Assembly: GCF_030411995.1 (NCBI RefSeq)
Contig: NZ_JASNRC010000006.1
Span: 278,513-342,512, forward strand
Source: Massilia sp. YIM B02769
GTDB taxonomy: Bacteria; Pseudomonadota; Gammaproteobacteria; Burkholderiales; Burkholderiaceae_D
Direction: 5' to 3'
Length of the DNA: 64,000 nucleotides
Shown: positions 1 to 8,562 of the stretch, piece after piece
How positions within the stretch are numbered: position 1 is the stretch's first letter
Layout of the letters: the number at the start of each line of letters is the position of its first letter
Notes under the pieces: model-generated
Seen by the model: the letters and a program-made list of their open reading frames with translations, nothing else
Told to the model about the DNA's origin: nothing
Database searches by the model: none
Program-made: the position numbers and the translations under genes

Positions 1-251
1 ACCCAGGGCTGCAGCAGCGAGGCCGTGATCTGGTAGACCAGGGCCAGGATGCCGATCTGGCCGAAATCCAGGGCGAAACTGCTTTTGAGCATAGGGAAGA
101 TCGCCGGCAGCATGGCCTGGATCATGTCATTGAGCAGGTGGGCCACGGCTGCGCCGCCGACGATGGGCAGCAGGAAGCCGTGCGGCTTCTCGGCAGTCAG
201 GGAGACCGGTGCTGTGTCCGGCGTACCGAGTTGGGAAGGTTTGGCAGTCAT
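1..251 (-). CDS. MFS transporter, fosmidomycin-resistance (Fsr)-like, C-terminus cut off by window edge
   Basis: Only the first 83 residues are visible; the rest lies beyond base 1. The protein starts at the ATG read leftwards from 251. After a short hydrophilic leader (about 25 residues) it has hydrophobic segments with the stretch HLLNDMIQAMLPAIFPM, typical of the first membrane helix of Fsr-like major facilitator exporters, then a second helix. It is therefore probably an inner-membrane drug or metabolite exporter. It is divergent from the AraC-family gene at 377 with 125 bp between them, so that regulator may control it (inference from position). I saw no clear Shine-Dalgarno sequence before this start. 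The substrate cannot be told from this fragment. Confidence 0.75.
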   Translation of the reverse strand, partial: MTAKPSQLGTPDTAPVSLTAEKPHGFLLPIVGGAAVAHLLNDMIQAMLPAIFPMLKSSFALDFGQIGILALVYQITASLLQPW

Positions 252-376
252 GAAAGATCGAATAATGAACGGCGCCCTGCCCGGCTAATATGGGGAAGGT
301 AGCGCAAGCCTGAAGCATAGGTCAGCCGGCGGTGGCCGTCTCGCGCTAGGCTGCCACCACCTGTAGAATTCCTGCC

Positions 377-1150
377 ATGGCACTGCATCCTTCCGAAAAA
401 CATCCGCACTTCGACCACTTGCCTCGTCCGCTCGTCGTCATGGAAAACCGCTGGCCGGCAGGCACCTCGACCGGCTGGCATACGCACCCGACCGGGCAAC
501 TGCTGTATGCGACCGAAGGCGTGATGCTGGTGAACACCGATGCCGGCTCCTGGGTCGTCACGCCGAACCGGGCGTTGTGGATGCTGCCGCGCCTGCGCCA
601 CAACGTCACCATGTCCGGCGACGTGCTGATTCGCACGGCCTACATCGACGTGGCGAAAGTGCCGACGTTGCCGCTGGCAAGCCGCGTGATGAACGTCTCG
701 CCGCTGCTGCGGGAATTGCTGGTCGAAGCCGTGCGCATTTCACCAAGCGAGGAACCGCAGGGACGCGACGCCCGCCTGATCGATTTGCTGCTCGACGAAA
801 TCCGCATGTCCCCGGTGCTACCGCTGCACCTGCCGATGCCGGATGAAGGACGGCTGAGAAAGCTGTGCCGCGCACTGAGCGACAACCCGGCGGCGGACAA
901 TAGTGCAGCCGAATGGGCGACCTCGATCGGCGTCGGCGAGCGCACGCTGCACCGCATGTTCGTCAAGGAAACCGGCATGACCTTCGCCACTTGGCGCGAA
1001 CAGGCGCGCCTGCTGCATGCGCTGCAACGGATTGCGAACGGCGACAAGATCATCGATGTCGCGCTCGATTGCGGCTATGCCAGCCCGAGCGCGTTCGCGG
1101 CCATGTTCAAGCGCCATTTCGGCGTGACGCCGACCAGGTTTTTTATTTAG
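377..1150 (+). CDS. AraC-family transcriptional regulator with N-terminal cupin sensor
   Basis: A 257-residue one-component regulator. The N-terminal third looks like a cupin sensor: the run GWHTHPTGQLLYATEG fits the AraC_binding fold that holds a small ligand. The C-terminal 100 residues form the double helix-turn-helix of the AraC/XylS family: WATSIGVGERTLHRMF is the first HTH and IIDVALDCGYASPSAFAAMF the second, ending in the usual FGVTPTRFF. It is divergent from the MFS exporter at 251 and probably regulates that promoter (inference). No good ribosome binding site precedes the ATG, so a start further downstream (ATG at 440) is possible, but it would remove part of the cupin fold. Confidence 0.88.
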   Translation: MALHPSEKHPHFDHLPRPLVVMENRWPAGTSTGWHTHPTGQLLYATEGVMLVNTDAGSWVVTPNRALWMLPRLRHNVTMSGDVLIRTAYIDVAKVPTLPLASRVMNVSPLLRELLVEAVRISPSEEPQGRDARLIDLLLDEIRMSPVLPLHLPMPDEGRLRKLCRALSDNPAADNSAAEWATSIGVGERTLHRMFVKETGMTFATWREQARLLHALQRIANGDKIIDVALDCGYASPSAFAAMFKRHFGVTPTRFFI

Positions 1151-1313
1151 CCACCCGTGGATAGCGAAAGGTTGGTACAAGCGACTACCCAGCGTGGCGC
1201 AGCCTAATTCCAGGTAGACACGAAGACCTGGACGGTTGCTGACGACCCGTTGCGGACCTTCACTGCCGAGGTCACTGGTCCAAGTTAAGTTTACCTGCGC
1301 ACGCCGGTTCAGG

Positions 1314-1703
1314 TTAATCGGACCCAGGCTCGGCGCAAATTTCTTCCAAGATGAGAAATTGCCCAGCTTCGGCCCCGGTAACGACGAAACTAACCCATAT
1401 ATTTTTCCCCGCTTGCGTCGTTACTTCACAGTCGATTGCAGCCCGAAGACCAGAGTCGCTTTGCTGGCAAAAGACTACCGACAGGTTATTCGGCCCCATT
1501 TGCAGGAGCTTATTTCCTGACGTCTCGGATAGTGCTTCGGCCAAGTCCATCATTACGGCATCGACCGGATTACGCCCGCAGGCCACTGCATAGCCATAAC
1601 GCTCTACTAGCAATTCGAACTGGCCTGTCGCTAACAGGTCGACTCCTGCCGAAGCCAAATCGCGCAACGCATTTACATTTTGCTGTTGAGGTAGTAGCTG
1701 CAT
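1314..1703 (-). CDS. Hypothetical protein, orphan gene beside tRNA-Pro
   Basis: I do not recognise this protein. The frame is open from a GTG at 1769, but the ATG at 1703 is preceded by AAGGA nine bases upstream, so 129 residues is preferred. There is no signal peptide or membrane segment. It reads as a small soluble alpha/beta protein, with a helical N-terminal half (NALRDLASAGVDLLATGQFE) and a C-terminal half that could be strands ending in an acidic tail. The DNA here is clearly less GC-rich than its neighbours (about 45-55% in lines counted by eye), and it lies next to a tRNA gene; both are compatible with acquisition by transfer. It is transcribed away from the tRNA terminator and has no operon partner. 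Confidence 0.6.
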   Translation of the reverse strand: MQLLPQQQNVNALRDLASAGVDLLATGQFELLVERYGYAVACGRNPVDAVMMDLAEALSETSGNKLLQMGPNNLSVVFCQQSDSGLRAAIDCEVTTQAGKNIWVSFVVTGAEAGQFLILEEICAEPGSD

Positions 1704-1892
1704 GTCGTTTGATCCTTGCATGTTGGGATGGCTGCTTGTGGGCCGATTGCGGACATTAGAATGGCTCACTGTACGATGCTATTACTTGGACAACAAGAAT
1801 CGAATGTCGTACGCCACGGCGCCGCCTTGCAAAGGTAAAACTGTAGAGCTAAAAGCTGCGGGGTCAATGCAGGGGTAACCGGGCCGGAAAAG

Positions 1893-1923
1893 AAAAAGGC
1901 CAATCCGAAGATTGGCCTTTTTC
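1893..1923 (-). terminator. Rho-independent terminator of tRNA-Pro
   Basis: A perfect stem, AGGCCAATC paired with GATTGGCCT, closes on a CGAA loop. Read on the minus strand it is followed by TTTTTCTTTT. It lies directly downstream of the tRNA-Pro gene. Confidence 0.85.
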
Positions 1924-1934
1924 CCTGATTCTTT

Positions 1935-2011
<77 letters not shown>

Positions 2012-2022
2012 ACTAGTCAACA

Positions 2023-2044
2023 ATTATACCAGAGACAGAAAAAT
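2023..2044 (-). promoter_or_regulatory. Promoter of tRNA-Pro
   Basis: A perfect -10 hexamer TATAAT lies at 2023-2028 on the minus strand, 11 bp before the tRNA 5' end. The best -35 candidate is AAGACA, with a short 15-bp spacer, so the -35 assignment is weak. Confidence 0.55.
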
Positions 2045-2083
2045 GTCTTAGGTTTTTGTCACAGTCCAGCCTCGTTTCCAGGC

Positions 2084-3970
2084 TTACTTCCAGTCCCCGC
2101 GCAACTCGCTCACCTGTTCGTACAGGTACTCCGGCGTCGCCTCCTGCGGCGGCACCGGCGCGCCCACCGCCAGCGCCAGCTTCGAACGCAAACCACGCGT
2201 CAACGAACGCTCGAACACATTCCCCGGATCGCGCGTGAACACGCTGCCCCACAGCCCGCGCAGCGCCATCGGGATCACCGGCACCTTGCTGCGTTCGACG
2301 ATCTTCGAAATCCCGCCGCGGAACTCGTTCATGTCGCCGGTACGGGTCAGCTTGCCTTCCGGGAAGATGCAGACGAGGTCACCTTCATGCAGGGCCTGGG
2401 CGATGTCGATGAAAGCGCGCTCCATCAGGAAAGGATCTTCCTTGGCCGGCGCAATCGGAATCGCCTTGGCGGTGCGGAAGATCCAGCCCAGGAAAGGCGT
2501 CTTGAAAATGCGGTGGTCCATCACGAAGCGGATCGGGCGCGGGCTGGCGGCGCCGATCACCAGCGCGTCGACGTAGCTGACGTGGTTACACACCAGCACC
2601 GCCGGACCTTCGTCGGGAATCCGCTCGACGTCCACGGTCTTCACGCGGTGGATCGTGTGGATCAGCAGCCAGGCCAGGAAACGCATCAGGAATTCCGGCA
2701 CCAGCGAGAAGATGTACAGCGCCACCAGCGCATTCAGCAGCGCGGTCACCAGGAACATCTGCGGAATCGTGAAGCCCTGCCCCAGCAGCAGGATGGCCAC
2801 GCCGGCCGCCGCCACCATGAACACCGCATTCAGGATGTTCATGCCGGCAATCGTGCGCGACACGTGCTTCGGATCGCAGCGCGTCTGGATCAGCGCGAAC
2901 AGCGGCACGATGAACAGGCCGCCGAACACGCCGATCAGCACCACGTCCATCAGGATGCGCCACGTACCCGGCAGTTGCAGCAGCGCCATCGCGCCGACGG
3001 TGGCCGTATTCGTGTAGGCCAGGCTGGCAAAGTAGAGATCGATGCCGAACACCGACAGCCCGATCGCGCCGAACGGCACCAACCCGATCTCGACCTTGTG
3101 ACCAGACAGTTTCTCGCACAGCAGCGACCCGGCGCCGACGCCGAGCGAGAACACGGTCAGCAGCAGCACGAACACGCTGTTGTCTCCATGCAGGTAATCC
3201 TTGGCATACAGCGGGAATTGCGACAGCACCAGGGCGCCGTAGAACCAGAACCAGGAATTACCGAGCATCGACAGGAACACGGTGCGGTTCTGGGCCGAGA
3301 AGCGCAGATTGCGGATCGACTCGGCAATGAAGTTCTTGCTTACCTGCAGTTCCGGCGCCGGGGCCGGCGAAGCCGGGATACGCCAGCTGGTCAGCAAACC
3401 GAGCGCGGCCATCGCCAGGCTGGCGCCGGCCACCAGTTCGATGCCCCAGGGCTTGTGCACCACCAGCAAGGCGCCCAGCACCTGGCCCAGCAGGATGCCG
3501 ACAAAGGTCCCCATCTCGATCACGCCGTTGCCGCCAACCAGTTCTTCCGGCTTCAGGTGCTGCGGCAAATAGGCATACTTCACCGGCCCGAACAGGGTCG
3601 AGTGCACGCCCATGCCGACCACGGCCGCGATCAAGAGCCACAGCGTGTGCGTCATCCAGCCGATACCGGCCACCAGCATGATGCCGACTTCGAGCAGCTT
3701 GACGAAGCGCGACAGCCTGCCCTTTTCCACCTTGTCGGCAATCTGGCCGGCGGTGGCGGAAAACACGACATACGGCAGGATGAACAGGCCGGGAATCAGG
3801 TTGTTCAGCAAACCCGGTTCGAGCGTGGTCCACGACAGCGCGTCATAGGTCAGCGCCACCATCAGCGCGGTCTTGAAGAGGTTGTCGTTGAAGGCGCCCA
3901 GGAACTGGGTCCAGAAAAACGGCGCAAAGCGGCGTTGGGACAACAGGGAAAACTGGCTCGTTTGGCTCAT
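2084..3970 (-). CDS. Fused lysophospholipid transporter (LplT-like) and 1-acylglycerol-phosphate acyltransferase
   Basis: A 628-residue two-domain inner-membrane protein. Residues 1-430 are a 12-helix major facilitator with the LplT signature FLGAFNDNLFK near the start. Residues from about 440 form a PlsC-type acyltransferase: NHVSYVD at 462 supplies the catalytic HX4D, and FPEGKLTRTG at about 536 is the acyl-acceptor motif. Together they suggest flipping of lysophospholipids into the cytoplasm followed by reacylation. In E. coli these jobs are split between LplT and Aas; the acyl-ACP synthetase part of Aas is absent here. A very long open frame on the opposite strand (1934-4132) is an antisense shadow. 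The gene stands alone. Confidence 0.9.
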   Translation of the reverse strand: MSQTSQFSLLSQRRFAPFFWTQFLGAFNDNLFKTALMVALTYDALSWTTLEPGLLNNLIPGLFILPYVVFSATAGQIADKVEKGRLSRFVKLLEVGIMLVAGIGWMTHTLWLLIAAVVGMGVHSTLFGPVKYAYLPQHLKPEELVGGNGVIEMGTFVGILLGQVLGALLVVHKPWGIELVAGASLAMAALGLLTSWRIPASPAPAPELQVSKNFIAESIRNLRFSAQNRTVFLSMLGNSWFWFYGALVLSQFPLYAKDYLHGDNSVFVLLLTVFSLGVGAGSLLCEKLSGHKVEIGLVPFGAIGLSVFGIDLYFASLAYTNTATVGAMALLQLPGTWRILMDVVLIGVFGGLFIVPLFALIQTRCDPKHVSRTIAGMNILNAVFMVAAAGVAILLLGQGFTIPQMFLVTALLNALVALYIFSLVPEFLMRFLAWLLIHTIHRVKTVDVERIPDEGPAVLVCNHVSYVDALVIGAASPRPIRFVMDHRIFKTPFLGWIFRTAKAIPIAPAKEDPFLMERAFIDIAQALHEGDLVCIFPEGKLTRTGDMNEFRGGISKIVERSKVPVIPMALRGLWGSVFTRDPGNVFERSLTRGLRSKLALAVGAPVPPQEATPEYLYEQVSELRGDWK

Positions 3971-4288
3971 GCTTCGGTCTCGTTGGCGTCGGGGCGGATG
4001 GCGGTGTGTAATTTACAATACCTGGCCGGGCTTGAATACAAATATTTCCCGTGTAGCAATTCAGCCGCCGATAGTAATACGCTTGGTAGCGCGGCGCGAT
4101 ACCGTGGACACGGGGTAAAGCGCGATGTTTGAGGCCGAGCAATACAAAAAGCGGCCCGCGGGCATGGAAACGCGTGTAGCGAAAGCGGCACGGGAAGTTC
4201 GGTTGACACCGGTATTTCGCGTTTGAGACAGCGCAAACGGCGCCATTGTGCGCCTTGTTGTGCAGTGCAGCGTGAGTAGAATGCTCGG
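3971..4288. other. Intergenic region, no gene seen
   Basis: This 318-bp gap separates the divergent LplT-acyltransferase gene and the small ORF at 4289. A TTGACA hexamer sits at 4203-4208 on the plus strand, but no convincing -10 follows at 16-18 bp. I saw no RNA gene or repeat. Confidence 0.4.
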
Positions 4289-4489
4289 ATGAATTCGCCC
4301 AAGCTCCCCAGCCTCCAGCACAGCGCACCCGATGCGCTCTACGACGACATCGAGCAGGAATTGCTCGCGCTCACCACCGCCTCGCTCGACGACGACGGCG
4401 CCGACGTCTCGCCCACCGTCGTGGACGAGTTCGATAACGAATTCCTGGCCGAACTGAGCCTTACGGACACCAGCCGCCCGCCCTGTTGA
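4289..4489 (+). CDS. Small acidic hypothetical protein (66 aa)
   Basis: A 66-residue ORF whose codons end almost entirely in G or C, as in neighbouring real genes. The product is strongly acidic (DDIEQELLALTTASLDDDGAD and VVDEFDNEFLAEL) with two short amphipathic helix candidates, and has no membrane segment or signal peptide. I recognise no domain. The ribosome binding site is poor (GAGTAG about 10 bases before the ATG). It is convergent with the homoserine dehydrogenase gene, whose stop is 22 bp away. It could be a small regulator or peptide partner, but nothing shows that. Confidence 0.45.
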   Translation: MNSPKLPSLQHSAPDALYDDIEQELLALTTASLDDDGADVSPTVVDEFDNEFLAELSLTDTSRPPC

Positions 4490-4511
4490 GGCGAACGGCA
4501 AACCGTCAGGC

Positions 4512-5831
4512 TCAGCTCAGCGTCTCGAGCCTGATGCGGATCACCTTGCCGACCACCGATCCCAGCGCCTCGATGCGCTCGATGGCGGCGTCGACGTTCT
4601 TTTCGCGCGTCTGGTGGGTGATCATGATGATGTCGGTGCGAGCGTCGCCGCGATGTCCCTTTTGCAGCACGGCGTCGATCGAGATGCCGGCGTCGGCCAG
4701 GATGCGGGTCAGGTCGGCCATCACGCCGAGCTGGTCGTTCACGTACACGCGCAGGTAATAGCTGGTCGTGATTTCCGACATCGGCAGGATCGCGACATCG
4801 GTCATCTGGTTCGGCTGGAAGGCCAGGTGCGGCACGCGGCAATACGGGTCGACCGTGGCCAGGCGCGTCACATCCACCAGGTCGGCGATCACCGCCGAGG
4901 CCGTCGGCTCGGAACCGGCGCCCTTGCCGTAGTACAGGCTGGCGCCAACGGCGTCGCCCTGCACCAGCACCGCGTTCATCGCGCCTTCGACATTCGCGAT
5001 CAGGCGCGTGGCCGGAATCAGGGTCGGGTGCACGCGCAGCTCGATGCCTTCGACACCTTCCGCATGCGCACGGCGGGTAATGCCGAGCAGCTTGATGCGG
5101 TAGCCCAGTTCTTCGGCGTAACGGATGTCGTCGGCCTGCAGCTGGCTGATGCCCTCTACGTGCGCCTTGTCGAACTGCACCGGAATACCGAAGGCAATCG
5201 CCGACATGATCGTCAGTTTATGCGCCGCGTCCACGCCCTCGATGTCGAAGGTCGGGTCGGCTTCGGCATAGCCGAGTTCCTGGGCCTGCTTCAGGACGGT
5301 CGGGAAATCCAGGCCCTTGTCGCGCATCTCGGACAGGATGAAGTTGGTCGTGCCGTTGATGATGCCGGCCACCGATTCGATGCGGTTCGCGGTCAGGCCT
5401 TCGCGCAGCGCCTTGATGATCGGCACGCCGCCGGCCACTGCCGCCTCGAAGGCCACCATCACGCCTTTTTCCTGGGCCGCGGCAAAGATCTCGTTGCCGT
5501 GCAGGGCCAGCAGCGCCTTGTTGGCGGTGACCACGTGCTTGCCGTTGGCAATGGCGCGTAGCACCAGTTCGCGCGGCAATTCGTAGCCGCCGATCAGTTC
5601 CACGACGATATCGATATTCGGGTTGTCGACCACCAGGAAGGGATCGTCGACGATCTCGCATTGTCCGCCGGTCACTTGCGCGGCGCGCTCCAGGTTGCGC
5701 GCGGCAACCATGGCGATCTCGATGCCGCGGCCGGCGCGGCGGCGGATGTCTTCGCCGTTGCGTTGCAGGACGTTGAAGGTGCCGGCACCAACCGTGCCGA
5801 TGCCGAGGAGGCCAACTTTGATGGGTTTCAT
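4512..5831 (-). CDS. hom: Homoserine dehydrogenase
   Basis: NAD(P)H-dependent reduction of aspartate semialdehyde to homoserine, the branch point to threonine and methionine. The 439-residue form starts MKPIKVGLLGIGTVGAGTF, a Rossmann dinucleotide motif; the frame is open 25 codons further upstream, but this start gives the family's usual N-terminus. The catalytic core with TNFILSEM lies mid-protein. The C-terminal 90 residues are an ACT domain (YYLRVYVNDQLGVMADLTRIL), implying feedback by an amino acid, probably threonine. It lies 16 bp downstream of the aminotransferase gene and is probably cotranscribed. The threonine synthase gene that often follows hom in related bacteria is not here. 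Confidence 0.95.
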   Translation of the reverse strand: MKPIKVGLLGIGTVGAGTFNVLQRNGEDIRRRAGRGIEIAMVAARNLERAAQVTGGQCEIVDDPFLVVDNPNIDIVVELIGGYELPRELVLRAIANGKHVVTANKALLALHGNEIFAAAQEKGVMVAFEAAVAGGVPIIKALREGLTANRIESVAGIINGTTNFILSEMRDKGLDFPTVLKQAQELGYAEADPTFDIEGVDAAHKLTIMSAIAFGIPVQFDKAHVEGISQLQADDIRYAEELGYRIKLLGITRRAHAEGVEGIELRVHPTLIPATRLIANVEGAMNAVLVQGDAVGASLYYGKGAGSEPTASAVIADLVDVTRLATVDPYCRVPHLAFQPNQMTDVAILPMSEITTSYYLRVYVNDQLGVMADLTRILADAGISIDAVLQKGHRGDARTDIIMITHQTREKNVDAAIERIEALGSVVGKVIRIRLETLS

Positions 5832-5847
5832 GTGCAATCTGTCTGTT

Positions 5848-7074
5848 TCAGCGCGCGTGGCGTCGTCGGTAACCGTCGAGGAAGCGGGCGATACGGCCGC
5901 AGGCATCGGTCAGGTCGTCGGAATTGGGCAGGAAGACCAGCCGGAAGTGGTCCGGCGTAGTCCAGTTGAAGCCGGTGCCCTGCACCAGCAAGACCTTTTC
6001 CTCGGCCAGCAGTTCGCAGATGAACTGCTGGTCGTCGGCGATCGGGTACATCGCCGGGTCCAGGCGCGGGAACATGTAGAGCGCCGCTTTTGGCTTGACG
6101 CAGGACACACCCGGGATATCGGTGAGCAGCTTGTACGCGAGGTCGCGCTGCTTCAGCAGGCGCCCGCCCGGACGCACCAGGTCGTCGATGCTCTGGTAGC
6201 CGCCGAGGGCGGTCTGGATCGCGTACTGGCCCGGCGCATTCGCGCACAGGCGCATCGAGGCCAGCATGTTCAGGCCTTCGATATAGTCCTTCGCATGGCG
6301 TTTCTCGCCCGACACCACCATCCAGCCGGCGCGGTAGCCGCAGGAACGGTAGTTCTTCGACAGGCCGTTCAGGGTCACGAACAGCACGTCGTCGGCCAGC
6401 GAGGCGATCGACTCGTGCACGTGGCCGTCGTACAGCACCTTGTCGTAGATTTCGTCGGCGTAGATGATCAGGCCGTGCTGGCGCGCCAGCTCGATGATCT
6501 CGAGCAGGATTTCGCGCGGATACAGGGCGCCGGTCGGGTTGTTCGGGTTGATGACGACGATCGCGCGCGTGTTCGGCGTGATCTTGCGCCGCATGTCGGC
6601 GATGTCCGGCATCCAGTCGGCCTGCTCGTCGCAGATGTAGTGCACCGGCGCGCCGCCGGCCAGGCTGACGGCCGCCGTCCACAGCGGATAATCCGGGGCC
6701 GGCACCAGCACTTCGTCGCCATTGTTCAGCAGGCCCTGCATGGCCATGACGATCAGTTCCGATGCGCCATTGCCCAGGTAAATGTCATCGATGCCGACGC
6801 CCGCGACCTTCTTTTGCTGGGTGTAGTGCATGATCGCCTTGCGCGGCGCGAACAGGCCCTTGGAATCGGTGTAGCCGGCGGCGCCGGACATATTCCGGAT
6901 CATGTCCTGCATGATCTCGTCGGGCGGATCGAAACCGAAGACAGCCAGGTTGCCGATGTTCAGCTTGATGATCTTCTGGCCGTCATCCTCCATCTCGCGC
7001 GCTTTTTGCAGCGCCGGGCCGCGGATCTCGTAGCAGACATCGTCGAGCTTGTTCGATTTCAGAATCGGTCGCAA
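5848..7074 (-). CDS. alaA: PLP-dependent aminotransferase, AlaA type
   Basis: A 408-residue fold-type I aminotransferase. Recognisable marks are the N-terminal IRGPALQKAREME, the substrate loop PNNPTGALY, the PLP-phosphate region DEIYDKVLYDG, and the Schiff-base lysine in LNGLSKNYRSCGYRAGWM. The sequence is closest to the glutamate-pyruvate transaminase AlaA, which makes alanine, rather than to aspartate aminotransferase. It is the first gene of a likely two-gene operon with hom (16-bp gap). It is divergent from the Mth938-like gene at 7230. Confidence 0.9.
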   Translation of the reverse strand: MRPILKSNKLDDVCYEIRGPALQKAREMEDDGQKIIKLNIGNLAVFGFDPPDEIMQDMIRNMSGAAGYTDSKGLFAPRKAIMHYTQQKKVAGVGIDDIYLGNGASELIVMAMQGLLNNGDEVLVPAPDYPLWTAAVSLAGGAPVHYICDEQADWMPDIADMRRKITPNTRAIVVINPNNPTGALYPREILLEIIELARQHGLIIYADEIYDKVLYDGHVHESIASLADDVLFVTLNGLSKNYRSCGYRAGWMVVSGEKRHAKDYIEGLNMLASMRLCANAPGQYAIQTALGGYQSIDDLVRPGGRLLKQRDLAYKLLTDIPGVSCVKPKAALYMFPRLDPAMYPIADDQQFICELLAEEKVLLVQGTGFNWTTPDHFRLVFLPNSDDLTDACGRIARFLDGYRRRHAR

Positions 7075-7193
7075 ATTGTCACCTGTAGTTGGCCCGCATG
7101 TTGCAGTGCGAAAAATACCATTCTGCCGAAAGCGCCAGATTTAAGCAATACGCATCCGGGAGCAGGCGAAAAGGGCGGGAAGGACGGAAGGCT

Positions 7194-7199
7194 TATAAT
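7194..7199 (+). promoter_or_regulatory. Possible -10 box of the Mth938-like gene
   Basis: A perfect TATAAT lies 30 bp upstream of the ATG at 7230 in the divergent intergenic region. No matching -35 was found at the usual spacing. Confidence 0.4.
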
Positions 7200-7229
7200 G
7201 GGCGGCTCTTTTGCCAACCATTTGACGCC

Positions 7230-7607
7230 ATGAAGCTGCATTCCGACGACAATCAACAATACCAGACCGTGACCGGCTACGATGCCTCGGGCGTCGAGAT
7301 CAATGCCGAGCGTTTCAACTACAGCCTGCTGGTGATGCCGGAAACCCCGCCACGCCCCTGGAACGTGACCCGCTTCGAAGACCTGACGGCTGCCCATTTC
7401 GAGCAGATCGCGCTTGACGCGCCGGACGTCGTCATCCTCGGCACCGGCGAACGGCAGCGCTTCGTGCACCCGCGCCTGATCGCCAGCCTCACGGATAAAC
7501 GCACCGGCGTCGAAAGCATGGACAGCCAGGCCGCCTGCCGCACCTATAACGTGCTGATGGGCGAAGGCCGCAAGGTCACGCTCGCGCTGATCATCGACCC
7601 TGCCTAA
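7230..7607 (+). CDS. Mth938-like domain protein
   Basis: A 125-residue soluble protein of the Mth938/DUF498 family, which includes the mitochondrial complex I assembly factor NDUFAF3. The hallmark is the central VVILGTGERQRFVHP followed by GVESMDSQAACRTYNVLM. The family forms a compact alpha/beta fold with no established enzymatic role in bacteria. The frame is open upstream to 7089, but ATG 7230 gives the family's usual length and lies behind a TATAAT box. Between this gene and the next (7608-7867) I found an imperfect hairpin at about 7631-7668 with ATTTGCA/TGCAAAT arms, without a T-run. Confidence 0.85.
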   Translation: MKLHSDDNQQYQTVTGYDASGVEINAERFNYSLLVMPETPPRPWNVTRFEDLTAAHFEQIALDAPDVVILGTGERQRFVHPRLIASLTDKRTGVESMDSQAACRTYNVLMGEGRKVTLALIIDPA

Positions 7608-7867
7608 AACGGCGTGAAACCGGCGGCGAAGGACATTTGCATCCTGGCTCTCCAGTGCAAATATCCTTTGCACCCTGGTTCAATCGAACGCCCCTCCTTC
7701 GGCCCACTCGTGTAAATTCCGACTATTGTGGTTGAAAGGCAATTTTCCGTCCCCATCTGGCACATCGAATGCCGCACGCCTGTCATGACAGGGCTACCAC
7801 CCGAGCGCGGCGCAGATTATGATGAGGGCTGCAAGTAGTTGCCCGATACCAGTCCAGGAGAATCCAA

Positions 7868-8338
7868 GTGGCCGACAGCCCAAGCGCAGCAACCGTAGAG
7901 AACTTTAGCGCCGCCATGACCGGCGACCAGACCTTCCAGCTTGGCGGGCGTCCCGCGAAGTACACGGTGCTGTATTTCTATCCCAAGGACAATACCCCGG
8001 GCTGCACCACCGAGAGCATCGCCTTCCGCGAAAAGCACGACGAATTCCTGGCCGCGAACACCGAAATCTACGGCATCAGCCGCGACTCGCTGCGGTCGCA
8101 CGAAGGCTTCAAGTCCAAGCTCGGCCTGCCCTTCGAGCTGATCTCCGACCCCGAGGAACTGGTGTGCAACCAGTTCGGTGTCATGAAGATGAAAAACATG
8201 TATGGCAAACAAGTCCGTGGCGTCGAGCGCAGTACGTTTGTCGTTGACGCTCACGGCCGATTGGTGAAAGAATGGCGTGGCGTGAAAGTCGCCGATCACG
8301 TCGATGAAGTGCTGGAATTTGTGAAGAGCCAGCCTTGA
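7868..8338 (+). CDS. bcp: Peroxiredoxin, BCP/PrxQ family
   Basis: A 156-residue thiol peroxidase that reduces hydroperoxides in the cytoplasm. It starts at GTG with AGGAGA seven bases upstream. The peroxidatic cysteine is C46 in YPKDNTPGCTTES. The nearby resolving cysteine of E. coli BCP (five residues after the peroxidatic one) is replaced by isoleucine; a later cysteine, C100 in EELVCNQFG, matches a third conserved position. The enzyme may therefore work as a 1-Cys form or resolve through C100 or an external thiol (inference). It stands between the Mth938 gene and phoH on the same strand, with gaps too long to prove cotranscription. Confidence 0.9.
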   Translation: MADSPSAATVENFSAAMTGDQTFQLGGRPAKYTVLYFYPKDNTPGCTTESIAFREKHDEFLAANTEIYGISRDSLRSHEGFKSKLGLPFELISDPEELVCNQFGVMKMKNMYGKQVRGVERSTFVVDAHGRLVKEWRGVKVADHVDEVLEFVKSQP

Positions 8339-8562
8339 ACGGATGGCTCCAGTCGATCAACCTGCTGGACCCTTATCGCTTATTTTGAGTCGCACCGCTT
8401 CATCTCAGCATCATTCCAATCTGGCTGCCTGCCAAGGCGGTTTCCCTACTCCCTTGGCCCGCGCCCCCGCAACATTTTTCCAGTGCATAGATCCCGCCCG
8501 GCAGCGCACACCACATGGTGCGCTGGCGCGAGCGTCCTCCACTTTTTTAGATTGAGAACCTG

